This document shows, one piece after another, positions 18,577 through 27,828 of a stretch of DNA of 64,000 nucleotides (positions are counted from its first letter, which is position 1; each line of letters starts with the position of its first letter). The stretch is from assembly GCA_025774805.1 (NCBI GenBank), contig JALGZR010000003.1, positions 1 through 64,000 on the forward strand, written 5' to 3'. A program made the translations under genes and the position numbers. The stretch comes from a bacterium. GTDB lineage: Bacteria > ARS69. The notes beneath the pieces were generated by a model, which was given only the letters and a program-made list of their open reading frames with translations, was not told where the DNA came from and did no database searches.

Positions 18577-19151
18577 CGATCGCCTCGTTCCGGTCGGCGG
18601 GGGATCCTGCGCGGGAGCACGATCGGATGCGAACGCCGGGCGTCGCGTCCTGAGCCCACTATGCGCATGATCGAGTATTCCGGCAAAGCCCGCATCAAAT
18701 CAACCAATTCGTGATCCCGGGCCGTCCGCGGGGAGTGAGCTCGCCCGCACGAAACCTCAGGCATTTCTTGAGTGTCGCGTTCGGGTTTCGCTGAATGCTC
18801 GTCGCGCTGGCGGGTTGCCGTGCGTATAGCGAGGAGTCACAGCAGAACCTCCGGGGAGTGAGGTGCCCGCGGAGTAGCTGGTTCATCATCCTTGCCGTCC
18901 CGTCGCACCGCCCCGTCCGAGCTCATTCACGATTCGCGGACCGGTGCGCCGGATTGCACTCCGGTCGCGGGGATCGGTTCGAGCCGGAGGGCGCGGGGAG
19001 ACTTTCGGACCGGGGCGACGGCGGACCGCATTTCGGCTGAGAGTGGAGGATCGCTGGAGTAAGCTCGGGGGGGAACGAGGCGGAAGCGGGAGAGATCTCG
19101 AGGGAGGTCGTCCCCCGCGCCACGGGAAAAGACCCGTACCGAGGACGACGA
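18577..19151. other. 575-base divergent intergenic region
   Basis: No gene is supported between the divergent SpoIIE and barrel genes. Besides the weak minus-strand promoter, a near-repeat GGGGAGTGAG followed by GCCCGC occurs at about 18730-18748 and 18853-18870. It might be an operator or chance in GC-rich DNA. No tRNA or hairpin of note. Confidence 0.45.
18658..18686 (-). promoter_or_regulatory. Weak promoter candidate for the PAS/SpoIIE gene
   Basis: On the minus strand TTGCCG (18686-18681) and CATAGT (18663-18658) are separated by exactly 17 bases, each matching the consensus at 4 of 6 positions. It would give a leader of about 75 bases. Confidence 0.28.
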
Positions 19152-20219
19152 TTGGCGAAGCGAGAATCCCGGCCCCGGCGGGGCGACCGGGCGGATCGAT
19201 TCACGACTCCACGGCGGTCGCTCCGGCGCCTGCTCGCCGTCGTCTGGCTGCTCAGTCTCCCCGCGCACGTCCCGGCGTCACCCGAAGCGGGACCGGAGGA
19301 AGAGGAGGACGATGTCGGCGGCCGCTGGGACCTCGTCGTCGAGGCCGATCTCGAGCTCGTCGCCGAGGATCAGGGCGGAGAGACGGCGGGCGAGATCACG
19401 TTCGATGAGGTGGGCGTGGTGCTCGAGGGCGCGTGGTGGCAGCTCGAGACGGGGATCAAATGGGAGTCGGAGGGGGACCGGGGCGTCCTCGTCGAAGAGG
19501 TCTCTCTGGAGGTGGGCGATGAGGAGCGCTGGCCGGGCTTCGCCCGGGCGGGCCGAACCGTCGTCCCTTTCGCGGAGTCCGATTCCCGCTTCATCGAGGA
19601 TCCGCTGACGGTCGTCCTGGGCGAGACCGACGACGACACGGTCGTCCTCGGATACCGGGGAGAGCGCCTGGAGGCGTCGGTGAGCGCCTACCCGGGCGAG
19701 CTCGCCGGGGACGGCGATCTCGACTTCGCGGCCTCCCTGATCGCGGAGGTTTCCGGGGGGTGGAGCCTCGGCCTCTCGTGGACAAGCGATCTGACGGAGG
19801 CCGTCGAGCTGCGGGAGCTACGCGACGAGTTCCGGGAGGAGGACCCGTCCGTTTCCGCGCCGACGGATGTCGTCCGCGGAATCGCCGGGTTCGTCTCTCG
19901 GAAGTGGGACCGCGTCCTCGCACGATGGGAGCTCGTCACGGCGATCGAGGAGTTCGCCGCCGGTCATCTGGACGAGGGCGCCGTCCGTCCGTCGGCCGCG
20001 AGTCTGGAGCTGACGCTCCGCGTGTCCGAGCGCTGGGCCCTTTCGGGACGGGCCGAGACGTCGTCCGAGCTGGCGGGCCATCCCGAGCGGCAGATGGGTC
20101 TCGCGGCGTCCGGGGAGCTGTCCGACTTCGTCACCGCGACGGGGGAATACCTGCACGGCTCATTCGACGGTGAACCCGATCGCGACGCGGTCGCACTGAT
20201 GCTCGCGTTCGAGCTCTGA
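19152..20219 (+). CDS. Outer-membrane beta-barrel, LbtU-like porin family
   Basis: A 355-residue exported protein; start TTG 19152 is the first plausible codon and uncertain. After basic residues, a hydrophobic signal (LLAVVWLLSLPAHVPA) precedes an acidic mature protein made of alternating amphipathic strands (LVVEADLELVAEDQGG; WWQLETGIKWESEGDRG; VSLEVGDEE). The segment FIEDPLTVVLGETDDDTVVLGYRGERLEASVSAYPG resembles the LbtU siderophore-porin family, and the chain ends with an aromatic-type strand (AVALMLAFEL), as outer-membrane barrels do. Siderophore transport is not established for this protein. It is convergent with the two-component pair that follows. Confidence 0.68.
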   Translation: MAKRESRPRRGDRADRFTTPRRSLRRLLAVVWLLSLPAHVPASPEAGPEEEEDDVGGRWDLVVEADLELVAEDQGGETAGEITFDEVGVVLEGAWWQLETGIKWESEGDRGVLVEEVSLEVGDEERWPGFARAGRTVVPFAESDSRFIEDPLTVVLGETDDDTVVLGYRGERLEASVSAYPGELAGDGDLDFAASLIAEVSGGWSLGLSWTSDLTEAVELRELRDEFREEDPSVSAPTDVVRGIAGFVSRKWDRVLARWELVTAIEEFAAGHLDEGAVRPSAASLELTLRVSERWALSGRAETSSELAGHPERQMGLAASGELSDFVTATGEYLHGSFDGEPDRDAVALMLAFEL

Positions 20220-20282
20220 GACCGACCGACGACTGTCGACCCCGTCTGGAGCTCCCTCCACCACCGCTCTCCGGTCCCGGCC

Positions 20283-21695
20283 TCAGGCGCTCCGTCGGGG
20301 GCCGGGCCAGACCAAGGTGAACGTGCTTCCCTTCCCGGGGGCGCTCCGGACCTCGATGTTCCCGCCGTGGGCCCGGGCGAAGGCCAGCGCGAGGCTCAGC
20401 CCCAGTCCGTTGCCGTGGTCCGTCCGACTCCGGTCACCACGGTAGAAACGATCGAAGATGCGGTACGTCTCCTCGGAGGTCATCCCCACTCCCGTATCCT
20501 CGATGGACAGCGCGACGACGCCGTCCCGCTCGGACAGACGAAACGTCACCCGTCCGCCGGCGGGGGTGTACTTCAGTGCGTTGTCCAGCAGGTTCGCGAC
20601 GATTCGCTGGACCTTCTGCAGATCGCCGCGGACGGAGCACCGCTCCGGCAGCTCGGTCTCGAGCGCGACGTTCCGGTCCTCCGCCACGGACCGGAAGACG
20701 TCGCAGGCCTCGAGAACCAGATCCTTGAGGTCGATGTCCGTGAGGCGAAGCCGGGCCGCGCCGGATTCCGCCTCGGCGATGTCCAGCGTGGCGTCGACCA
20801 TCTCCATCAGACGATCGCACTCCTCGATCGTGCCGGCGGCCAGGGACTCGCGCTCGGCGGACGGATCTTCCTCCGCGAGCGCCATCTCGGCGGTCGTCCG
20901 GATGCGGGTCAGCGGACTCCGGAAGTCGTGCGCCAGGTTGTCCGTCATTTCGCGCATGCCGCGGATGAGCGCCTCGATCCGGTCGAGCATCGTGTTGAAG
21001 GCCCGCGCCAGCCGATCCAGCTCGTCGTCCCGGGTGCGGACCGTCACCCGCCGGTCGAGGGCGCCGTCGGCGATCTCCGTGGCCGTCCGCGTGATCTCCT
21101 CGACGCCGCGGAGCGCACGCCGGGCGAGGAACCAGCCGATCGGAACCCCGAGGAGGATGACGACGACCAACGTGACCGCGAAACCGATTCGGAACGCGGT
21201 GATCAACTCCTCGTCCTCATCCAGCGACTGACCGAACTGGAGCACGACGTCGGGGGCGAGGCGTCCGTAGATCATGCGCACGGCGTGCTCGCGCCCGGGA
21301 GCCGCGAGGGTCTCCAGGATCGGTTCGGGATCCTCCTCGAGCTGACGCAGCTTCTCGAGGGGGGGCCGCAGTCCCGGCCACTCGAAGCCGTCGGTTCGGA
21401 GGCTCGTTCCGTCCGGAGACCAGAGGGCGATGAGGACGTCCGGCGCGTGGGGCCCCTGGACTTCCAGATCGATCTCGGCCTGGACTCTCTCCAGCCCTTC
21501 GTCGCGCATCATCGCGGCGAGCTCCGCGACGTCCTCCTCCAGATCCTCGTCCGTGCGGTCCCGCAGGATCGACACGAGCATCGCGTAGACGATCGCGAAG
21601 GCGATCGTCGAGGAGACGGCGAAGATGCCCGCGTACCAAAGGGCGAGTCGCAGTGCGAGCGACCGCCCGCGTCTAATCGGCTTCCCGGAGGACAT
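20283..21695 (-). CDS. Sensor histidine kinase with HAMP domain
   Basis: A 470-residue inner-membrane kinase. Helix 1 (about residues 13-35) and helix 2 (LVVVILLGVPIGWFLARRAL, about 175-195) flank a periplasmic sensor domain. A HAMP linker follows, then the phosphoacceptor H in NLAHDFRSPLTRIRTTAE, the N box NLLDNALKYTP, and DTGVGM and GNGLGLSLA of the ATPase. Start ATG 21695 has GGAATGGG before it; a GTG at 21707 is the alternative. Either way it overlaps the response-regulator stop, so the pair is translationally coupled. The sequence resembles the copper/silver (CusS)-like class, but the stimulus cannot be read from it. Confidence 0.92.
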   Translation of the reverse strand: MSSGKPIRRGRSLALRLALWYAGIFAVSSTIAFAIVYAMLVSILRDRTDEDLEEDVAELAAMMRDEGLERVQAEIDLEVQGPHAPDVLIALWSPDGTSLRTDGFEWPGLRPPLEKLRQLEEDPEPILETLAAPGREHAVRMIYGRLAPDVVLQFGQSLDEDEELITAFRIGFAVTLVVVILLGVPIGWFLARRALRGVEEITRTATEIADGALDRRVTVRTRDDELDRLARAFNTMLDRIEALIRGMREMTDNLAHDFRSPLTRIRTTAEMALAEEDPSAERESLAAGTIEECDRLMEMVDATLDIAEAESGAARLRLTDIDLKDLVLEACDVFRSVAEDRNVALETELPERCSVRGDLQKVQRIVANLLDNALKYTPAGGRVTFRLSERDGVVALSIEDTGVGMTSEETYRIFDRFYRGDRSRTDHGNGLGLSLALAFARAHGGNIEVRSAPGKGSTFTLVWPGPRRSA

Positions 21696-22350
21696 AGCCC
21701 ATTCCACGCACGGTATGGATGAGAGGAGAGTCGTGTCCCCGATCGATCTTCTCGCGCAGGCGGCAGATCCGGGACTCCACGACGTTCGTGCGGGGATCGA
21801 AGTCGTAGTCCCAGACGTGCTCCATGATCATCGTCCGCGAGACGACCCGCCCGGCGTTGCGCGCGAGGTACTCGAGCAGGGAGAACTCCCGGGGAGGCAG
21901 ATCGATCCTCCGGTCTCTCCGGGTCACGATCCTCCGCACGACGTCGATCGAAAGATCACCCACGGTGATGCTCGTGGGCTCGGGTGCGTTGCTGGCGCGC
22001 CGGATCAACGCCTGGACCCGGGCCAGCAGCTCGGAGAACGCGAAGGGCTTCGTCAGGTAGTCGTCGCCCCCCGCGTGGAGCCCTTCGATCCGCTCGTCGA
22101 CCGACCGTTTGGCGCTCAGGATGATGACGGGCAGGCGCACCCGTCGCTCACGCAGACGCTCGATGATCGTCAGCCCGTCGAGCCCCGGCAACATGATGTC
22201 GATCACCGCCGCGTCCCAGGGCTCGCTCAGGGCCATCTGCAGCCCGGTGGGACCGTCGTTCGCATGGGCAACCACGAAGCCGGCCTCTCGCATGCCTTTG
22301 ATGACGAAGGACGCGATCTTGAGATCGTCCTCGACGAGCAGAAGACGCAC
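21673..22350 (-). CDS. OmpR/PhoB-family response regulator
   Basis: A 225-residue regulator. The start is taken as GTG 22350 (VRLLLVEDDLKIASF), which begins the receiver domain exactly and follows GAGGAG. The receiver has the acidic pair EDD, the phosphoacceptor aspartate in AAVIDIMLPGLDG, the switch serine in VIILSAKRS and the lysine in DYLTKPFAFSELLAR. The C-terminal winged helix (about 130-225) ends SRICRLREKIDRG and HTVRGMGYVLRE, which are OmpR hallmarks. It lies upstream of and overlaps its cognate histidine kinase. Confidence 0.94.
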   Translation of the reverse strand: MRLLLVEDDLKIASFVIKGMREAGFVVAHANDGPTGLQMALSEPWDAAVIDIMLPGLDGLTIIERLRERRVRLPVIILSAKRSVDERIEGLHAGGDDYLTKPFAFSELLARVQALIRRASNAPEPTSITVGDLSIDVVRRIVTRRDRRIDLPPREFSLLEYLARNAGRVVSRTMIMEHVWDYDFDPRTNVVESRICRLREKIDRGHDSPLIHTVRGMGYVLREAD

Positions 22351-22583
22351 TGTCGCGCGAGCTCCTCTTCCGGAAAGGGGATCGTAGTGACGCTGATTCC
22401 AATCTAGAGGACGGACCGACGGGCTGTCCACAACCGCACGGTCACGTGCGCGAACATTGCCGAATCGTCATCTCCACGACAGGCGCCGGTCATCCCGCCA
22501 GGCTAGCGTAAGGTCGTTCGGTCTCACGGCCGCGATCGGCCGGTGGGGAACCTGGCGAATGGATTGCGAATCGGAGGTGAAGC

Positions 22584-23360
22584 ATGACGTGCTCGTGGCT
22601 CGCATCGCGGATGGCGGTGCTCCTGATCGGTGGGATCGGACTGGGCTTGACATTGGGTTGTGGTGACGAGGGGACCGTCATCGAACCGGATCCCATAGAA
22701 GAATCGAGCGATCCGTCGAACTCGCCCGAAACCGAGGTACTCGATGACCTGGACCCAGGACGCGGCGGGATTTCGTTCGCGGACTCGGAGATCTTCCTCG
22801 AGTTCAACTCTACGGACAACGATCTCGGCGTTCAGATCTTTCTCGACGGCGAGGACTGGAGACGGGTGAAGATCTATTCTCCGTTCGAAGAGCCCATCCT
22901 GGACATCCGCGCCAAGAGAGAGCTGAGGGAGCTCGGCATCACCGAGCTGCGTTTCGAGAGCGCCGAGCCGTCGCCGGGAGAGGTCCTCGGCCTTTTCGCT
23001 CCGGGAGAGTACACTTTCGCCGGCAGGACGACCGAAGGTGTCCGAATGACGGGGACGGGGACGCTCTCGCACGACCTCCCGGATCCGCCCGATTTCTCGC
23101 CGTCGAACGGGGAATCGGTCGATCCCGAGGACGTCGAGATTCGCTGGAAGGCGGTTCCGAGCGCGGAGAGCTACCAGGTGATCGTCGAGAGCGAGGACAC
23201 GGGAGCCTCGATGGAGGTCGAGCTCTCCGGGGACGCGAGGAGTCTGCGCGTCCCTTCGACGTTCCTCGAGCCGGGCGCCCTGTACAAGGCGGAAGTCCTG
23301 GCCATCTCGGAGAACGGAAACAAGACGATCACCGAGGGCTTCTTCAACACCCTGCCGTAG
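22584..23360 (+). CDS. Lipoprotein with fibronectin-type C-terminal domain, unknown function
   Basis: A 258-residue exported lipoprotein. The signal helix (AVLLIGGIGLGLTLGC) ends in the lipobox LTLGC, followed by an acidic linker. Residues about 60-165 form an all-beta domain (IFLEFNSTDNDLGVQIFLDG; GEVLGLFAPGEYTFAGRT). Residues about 165-258 are a fibronectin-III-like domain (VEIRWKAVPSAESYQVIVES; PGALYKAEVLAISENGNK). Start ATG 22584 has GGAGGTGA just upstream. With the next gene it may form a two-gene unit (141-base gap). Function unknown. Confidence 0.8.
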   Translation: MTCSWLASRMAVLLIGGIGLGLTLGCGDEGTVIEPDPIEESSDPSNSPETEVLDDLDPGRGGISFADSEIFLEFNSTDNDLGVQIFLDGEDWRRVKIYSPFEEPILDIRAKRELRELGITELRFESAEPSPGEVLGLFAPGEYTFAGRTTEGVRMTGTGTLSHDLPDPPDFSPSNGESVDPEDVEIRWKAVPSAESYQVIVESEDTGASMEVELSGDARSLRVPSTFLEPGALYKAEVLAISENGNKTITEGFFNTLP

Positions 23361-23501
23361 TCGTCGTCCCCCGGGGAGCGTATCGTCACCCTCTCGGGGG
23401 GCGGTTCCTTCGACTACGAAGGGGGGGCTGACTTCCTGTCGGAGCGTGACCCGACGGCGGGCGAAGAAGGGCTCTCCTCGGGAGATCCGGAGGTGATGGA
23501 A

Positions 23502-24359
23502 ATGAAATCGGCAGTGCTCGCGGCTCTCGGAGTCGTGCTCCTGGCGGCCGGCGCTGAGGCAAGGCAGGTCCGGTCGCACCTCGACACCGAAGACCTGCCG
23601 CCCCACCTGCGGGACCGGGGCGAGGGCATCCCGTCCTCGATGTTCGGGACCTATATCCAGCCGGGCCAGCTCCTCGTCTATGCCTACTTCGAGTACTACC
23701 GCGACTCCGATTTCGAGTACTCCCCGGACGAACTCGGATTCGCGGAGGATCGCGATCATCGTGGAGAATACGACGCGTCCGAGGGGCTCCTCTTCCTGGG
23801 ATACGGTCTGTCCGACCGATTCGCACTGGAGGTCGAGGCCGCGATCATCACGGCGGAGCTGGAGACGAGCGGCGAAGATCGATCTGGTCTTCCCGGGGAG
23901 ATCTCGGAATCCGGATTGGGAGACGTGGAGGGTCAGCTTCGCTGGCGTTGGACCCGGGAGAGCGACGGGCGGCCGGAGATCTTCAGCTACTTCGAGACCG
24001 TCCTGCCGACGCAGGACGAGGGGTCGCTCATCGGGACGACGGACTGGGAGTTCCAGCTCGGAGTGGGGGCGGTGCGAGGGTACTCCTGGGGCACGCTGTC
24101 GGGGCGGGCGGCCGCCGAGTACGATCGCGCCGAGGAGGCGTTCGACGTCGGCGAGGTGGCGGTGGAGTACCTGAAGCGCCTGTCGTCGAGCTGGCGCGTC
24201 TTCGGCAGCGTCGAGGGCACGCAGGACGAGGTCGAACTCATCACCGAGGCGCAGTGGCACTTCAGCCGGCACGCGCTCCTCAAGCTGAACAGCGCCTTCG
24301 GCCTGACGTCGAAGGCGACCGACTGGGCGCCGGAGGTCGGTTTGATGTTCAGCCTGTGA
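23502..24359 (+). CDS. Outer-membrane beta-barrel protein, unknown ligand
   Basis: A 285-residue exported barrel. The start is set at ATG 23502, 8 nt after CCGGAGG; a GTG at 23493 and an ATG at 23496 sit too close to that site. Signal peptide MKSAVLAALGVVLLAAGAEA. The mature chain has alternating strands rich in Tyr, Phe and Trp (QLLVYAYFEYYRDSDFEYSP; LLFLGYGLSDRFALEVEAAI; LRWRWTRESDGRPEIFSYFE) and ends in VGLMFSL with a terminal aromatic strand. It resembles transporter-like or 'outer membrane beta-barrel' families; no ligand can be assigned. Confidence 0.78.
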   Translation: MKSAVLAALGVVLLAAGAEARQVRSHLDTEDLPPHLRDRGEGIPSSMFGTYIQPGQLLVYAYFEYYRDSDFEYSPDELGFAEDRDHRGEYDASEGLLFLGYGLSDRFALEVEAAIITAELETSGEDRSGLPGEISESGLGDVEGQLRWRWTRESDGRPEIFSYFETVLPTQDEGSLIGTTDWEFQLGVGAVRGYSWGTLSGRAAAEYDRAEEAFDVGEVAVEYLKRLSSSWRVFGSVEGTQDEVELITEAQWHFSRHALLKLNSAFGLTSKATDWAPEVGLMFSL

Positions 24360-24531
24360 TGACTTCTGATCCGATCTCGGGACCGGCCACGGCACTGGCG
24401 TCGCCCCGGTCATCCGGCTAGTCTGCTCTTCCCACCGGGCTCATCGCGAGCCACCGCCGTAGCCAGGGCGGGTGAGATACGCAGACCAGTCTCCCCTCTC
24501 CGGGGACGACGACAGAGAGGAGCCGAGCACG

Positions 24532-24933
24532 ATGATCGAGGACGGGCGGAAACGCGTCTCGACCGCCTCACCGTTCGAACCGGTGATCGGGATCTCGCGC
24601 GCGGTTCAGGCCGGCCGCCTGATCGCGGTCACGGGCACGGCGCCCCTCGGCCCGGACGGCGAGACCATCGGAGTGGGAGATCCCGCGGCGCAGGCACGGA
24701 GATGTCTGGAGATCATCCGCGAGGCGCTCGAGGAACTGGGGGCGGAGCTGCGCCACGTCTACCGGACCCGGACCCTGCTCACCCGCATCCAGGACTGGGA
24801 GATTGTGGGACGCGTCCACGGCGAGTTCTTCCGTGACATCCGGCCCGCGAACACGGTCATGCAGGTGACCCGCTTCATCGATCCGGATTGGCTCGTGGAG
24901 TTCGAGGCGGACGCGATTCTGGACGATCGCTAG
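24532..24933 (+). CDS. RidA/YjgF-family protein lacking the usual catalytic arginine
   Basis: A 133-residue YjgF/Rid fold protein, of normal family length when started at ATG 24532 (AGAGGAG 10 nt upstream). Typical blocks are present: GRLIAVTGTAPLGPDGE, AAQARRCLEIIREALEELGA, YRTRTLLTRIQDW and VHGEFFRDIRPANTVMQVTR. In true RidA imine deaminases the last block carries Arg (PARS-type, Arg105 of E. coli RidA). Here it is Asn (PANT), so 2-aminoacrylate deaminase activity is unlikely and the protein belongs with the non-archetypal Rid subgroups. It appears monocistronic. Confidence 0.9.
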   Translation: MIEDGRKRVSTASPFEPVIGISRAVQAGRLIAVTGTAPLGPDGETIGVGDPAAQARRCLEIIREALEELGAELRHVYRTRTLLTRIQDWEIVGRVHGEFFRDIRPANTVMQVTRFIDPDWLVEFEADAILDDR

Positions 24934-25081
24934 CCTGCAGACCCGCCGCCGGGGTCGTGACCGCGCGAACGCGCGCTCCGGAGAGGGGATCGACCGCTCC
25001 ACGCGACGGCGGGCGGTCACGGTGGCGGACATCCGCCGCCGCTTCCGCCCGCGTCGGGATTCGTCGTCGCCGAGGCGGCGG

Positions 25082-25693
25082 TTACCGGTACAGGGCCTTG
25101 ACGTTCGACCAGCTCCTGTTTTCGGTGGCAACCGGGCTGTTGATCGACAGGGAGCGCGGGACGCCGTCGTCCTCGAACACGTAGCCGATGTCCGCGCAGG
25201 TGCCCCATCCCGGGCCGAGACCGTCAAAGCTGCCCATGAGGCCCGGTCCCACGCCCACGAAGAGGTCTTCCGCCTCGACCATCAACACGGCTTCGAACGC
25301 GCACACGACGTTCGGGCCATCCTGCAGAGTCACGCAGGGCGCGACCGCCACGGAGAAATCGTAGGAGCCGCTCGACAGTCCCGCGCCGGCGTTGACCGCG
25401 ATGTCGCCGATCCAGTCGATCTCGGCGACCCAGATCTCCGTACTGAAGGCGAGACTTCCCTCGACCACCCGGAACTCGAACGGATCCCCGCCGGCGAGAT
25501 CCAGGTCAACGATCAGATAGAAGTCGAAGGGAGTCTGAGCGTCGACGTGCCGATCCTGCACCCGGCCGTCCGGGGAGAAGCTCAGGTAGATCTGTCCCGC
25601 CTCCGGGAACGACGCCTGAGCCGCCATCGGGCCGTGAAGAAGCAGAAGACAGGAAACGCACAGGAGTGACGCCGTAGTCCGCTTCGCCAGCAT
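25082..25693 (-). CDS. Secreted protein of unknown function
   Basis: A 203-residue exported protein. Start ATG 25693 has GGAGGG six bases upstream. Signal peptide: MLAKRTTASLLCVSCLLLLHG, cleaved near AAQA. The mature domain is all-beta (QIYLSFSPDGRVQDRHVDA; FDFYLIVDLDLAGGDPFEFR; VVCAFEAVLMVEAEDLFVGV) and has two cysteines in the core (APCVTLQDGPNVVCAFE) plus one near the end that could form disulfides. It looks like a cohesin- or PEP-CTERM-like secreted beta-sandwich without an anchoring motif. I do not recognise the family. Confidence 0.72.
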   Translation of the reverse strand: MLAKRTTASLLCVSCLLLLHGPMAAQASFPEAGQIYLSFSPDGRVQDRHVDAQTPFDFYLIVDLDLAGGDPFEFRVVEGSLAFSTEIWVAEIDWIGDIAVNAGAGLSSGSYDFSVAVAPCVTLQDGPNVVCAFEAVLMVEAEDLFVGVGPGLMGSFDGLGPGWGTCADIGYVFEDDGVPRSLSINSPVATENRSWSNVKALYR

Positions 25694-25866
25694 GGTAACC
25701 CTCCTTCCGATTGGAACGTGAGAACACCCAGTCCCGAGGTGACCATTGTCAGGAATTCGGCAATCGTCAAGACGGCACCCGGTGCGCGGGGAAGCGCTTT
25801 CCCGCGCCCCGGGCGGGCGGGGGGGTATCCGCGCACGTTACGCGATCGTATGATTGCGCTCAGACA

Positions 25867-25908
25867 GGGTAAAAAGACGGAGTAAAAGAACGGGGTAAAA
25901 AGAAGGGG
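25867..25908 (+). repeat. Imperfect tandem repeat, purine-rich
   Basis: Three units of about 13-14 bases: GGGTAAAAAGACGG, AGTAAAAGAACGG and GGGTAAAAAGAAGGGG. They stand out as A-rich in GC-rich DNA and end about 12 bases before the FGE lipoprotein start. The last unit supplies a GGGG ribosome site. Confidence 0.6.
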
Positions 25909-25920
25909 TCGAGGGAGCCA

Positions 25921-27594
25921 ATGGAGGGCCGGCGAGCGCTGGGGACGGTTCTGGGCATTCTCCTCGGGTGCGGTCTCCCCTCGGGCTGCGGGGACGAGAG
26001 TCCGACCCAGCCGAGCGACGAGAACGGCCCCGGGGACCCGACGGGAGCCGATACGACGGCGCCGGCGGCCGTGTCCGACCTCGCGCTGCGGAGAGTGGAC
26101 CAATGGGCCGCCACGGTGGCGTGGACGGCCCCGGGGGATGACGGGGCGGTGGGTACGGCCACGGGATACGATGTCCGGCACTCCCTGGCGGCCATCACGG
26201 ACGCGAGCTGGGACACCGCGATCCGGGTGAGAGCGGCGCCGAATCCGCAGGCGGCCGGCTCGACGGACTCCCTCTCCTTCCAGATCCCCAGCACCGACAT
26301 CACCTTTTACGTCTCTCTGAAGACCGTCGACGACGCTGGGAACTGGTCGGATCTGTCCAACGTCCTGGCCGTGACGAGTCCGGACGTGCTGCCCCCGGGG
26401 CAGGTCCAGGACCTGGCCGTGGTGTCGAGAACCACCACCTCCGTTTCGCTCACCTGGACGGCCCCCGGGGACAATCTCGGTGCGGGCCGGGCGAGCGCAT
26501 ACGATCTCCGCTACTCGACGACGGCCCTCTCCGAGACCACATGGGACGACGCGGTGCCGGTGAGCGGGTTGCCGCTCCCCCGGCCCGCGGGAGCCACGGA
26601 GACGTTCGAGGTCACCGGCTTGACGGCGGGCACTTTCTACTACTTCGCCTTGCGGGTCGCGGACGAGGTGCCCCGCTGGTCGGGGCTGTCCAACGTGCTC
26701 TACACGCCCACCGTTCCGCTTCCCCGTCCACCGGAGACGATCCTCGTTCCGGCAGGGGCTTTCACGATGGGGGACGGCGTGTCCACCTGCGGAGAAGACC
26801 AGCGGTCGGTGACGCTCACCCGGGACGTGGATCTGGGCCGCTACGAGGTGACCAATCAGGAGTACCTGGAGGCGGTCTGGTGGGCGTACTCGAACGGATA
26901 CGTGGCGGCCACCGCCACCTCGGTGATCGACAACCTCGACGGGAGCACCGTGGAGATTCTGGACCTCGATGATCCCGAAGGACAGAGTGAGATCGCCTTT
27001 CACGAGGGGATCTTCTATCTGCGGGACGCGGGCTGGGGGATCAACGGCGACCACCCGGTGAAGGAGGTGAGCTGGTACGGCGCCGCAGCCTACTGCGATT
27101 GGCTCTCGCTGATCGAAGGGCGGCCGCGCGCCTATGATCACTCGACGTGGGTGTGCAACGGAGGGGATCCCTACGGCGCGGCCGGATACCGCCTGCCCAC
27201 GGAAGCCGAGTGGGAATACGCGGGGCAGTTCGACGACGAGCGGGCGTTTCCCTGGGGAAACGAGTCACCCGACGACGAGAGGGCGAACTACCGGCTGGCC
27301 GTCGGTTGGACGACGGTCGTCGGGAGCTATCCGGGCGGACCGAGCATCTTGGGTGAGCTTCCCCACGACTTGGCCGGAAACGTGATGGAGTGGTGCAACG
27401 ACTGGCAAACGTGCCTGCTGGGGAATTCACCGAAGACCGATCCCCCCGGCCCGGCCGGCGGCACGAAGCGCGTGGCCCGCGGGGGCAGCCTGAGTGCCGG
27501 CGGGACCTACCTGCGCGTGGCGGACCGAGCCGGCTTCTACGAGCCGGAGAGAACGAGCCACACCATCGGTTTCCGGATCGTGCGCACTCGTTGA
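25921..27594 (+). CDS. Lipoprotein with two fibronectin domains and a formylglycine-generating-enzyme-type domain
   Basis: A 557-residue protein: signal helix and lipobox GLPSGC, then a Pro/Gly/Asp linker. Fibronectin-III modules follow at about 45-155 and 160-270 (AAVSDLALRRVDQWAATVAW; SVSLTWTAPGDNLGAGRASA). Residues about 278-557 are an FGE/SUMF1-fold domain with the usual blocks ETILVPAGAFTMGDG, YEVTNQEYLEAVWW, HPVKEVSWYGAAAYCDWLS, GYRLPTEAEWEYAG, ELPHDLAGNVMEWCNDW, RVARGGS and HTIGFRIVRT. Real FGEs use a paired-cysteine copper site; I do not see it, so sulfatase activation is unlikely and a binding role is more probable. Start ATG 25921 follows the purine-rich repeats. Confidence 0.88.
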   Translation: MEGRRALGTVLGILLGCGLPSGCGDESPTQPSDENGPGDPTGADTTAPAAVSDLALRRVDQWAATVAWTAPGDDGAVGTATGYDVRHSLAAITDASWDTAIRVRAAPNPQAAGSTDSLSFQIPSTDITFYVSLKTVDDAGNWSDLSNVLAVTSPDVLPPGQVQDLAVVSRTTTSVSLTWTAPGDNLGAGRASAYDLRYSTTALSETTWDDAVPVSGLPLPRPAGATETFEVTGLTAGTFYYFALRVADEVPRWSGLSNVLYTPTVPLPRPPETILVPAGAFTMGDGVSTCGEDQRSVTLTRDVDLGRYEVTNQEYLEAVWWAYSNGYVAATATSVIDNLDGSTVEILDLDDPEGQSEIAFHEGIFYLRDAGWGINGDHPVKEVSWYGAAAYCDWLSLIEGRPRAYDHSTWVCNGGDPYGAAGYRLPTEAEWEYAGQFDDERAFPWGNESPDDERANYRLAVGWTTVVGSYPGGPSILGELPHDLAGNVMEWCNDWQTCLLGNSPKTDPPGPAGGTKRVARGGSLSAGGTYLRVADRAGFYEPERTSHTIGFRIVRTR

Positions 27595-27828
27595 GCGCCC
27601 GGAACCGCCCTCCGGAGGCGTCTCGGGCTCGCGCGTCGCTCGAGTTGAGTCCGGACCGCCGGAGGAGTAACATATAGTCGCAAGGAGAACATCGGACGGC
27701 TGTTCAGACCCCCAGCGGGTGCCACGGGAATTCGGGCTTCCCTTGGCTCGTCATTATTGAATCCTGCGCCGATGACCCGGGCCCCTGCGACGCGCTTTCG
27801 CCGAGTGCCTTCCGTCGAGGGGGAAGAT

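Noticed and set aside
18730..18870. Near-repeat GGGGAGTGAG..GCCCGC as mobile-element ends
   Set aside because: Only two copies in the same orientation, no gene between, and no target duplication; chance or minor operator is as likely.
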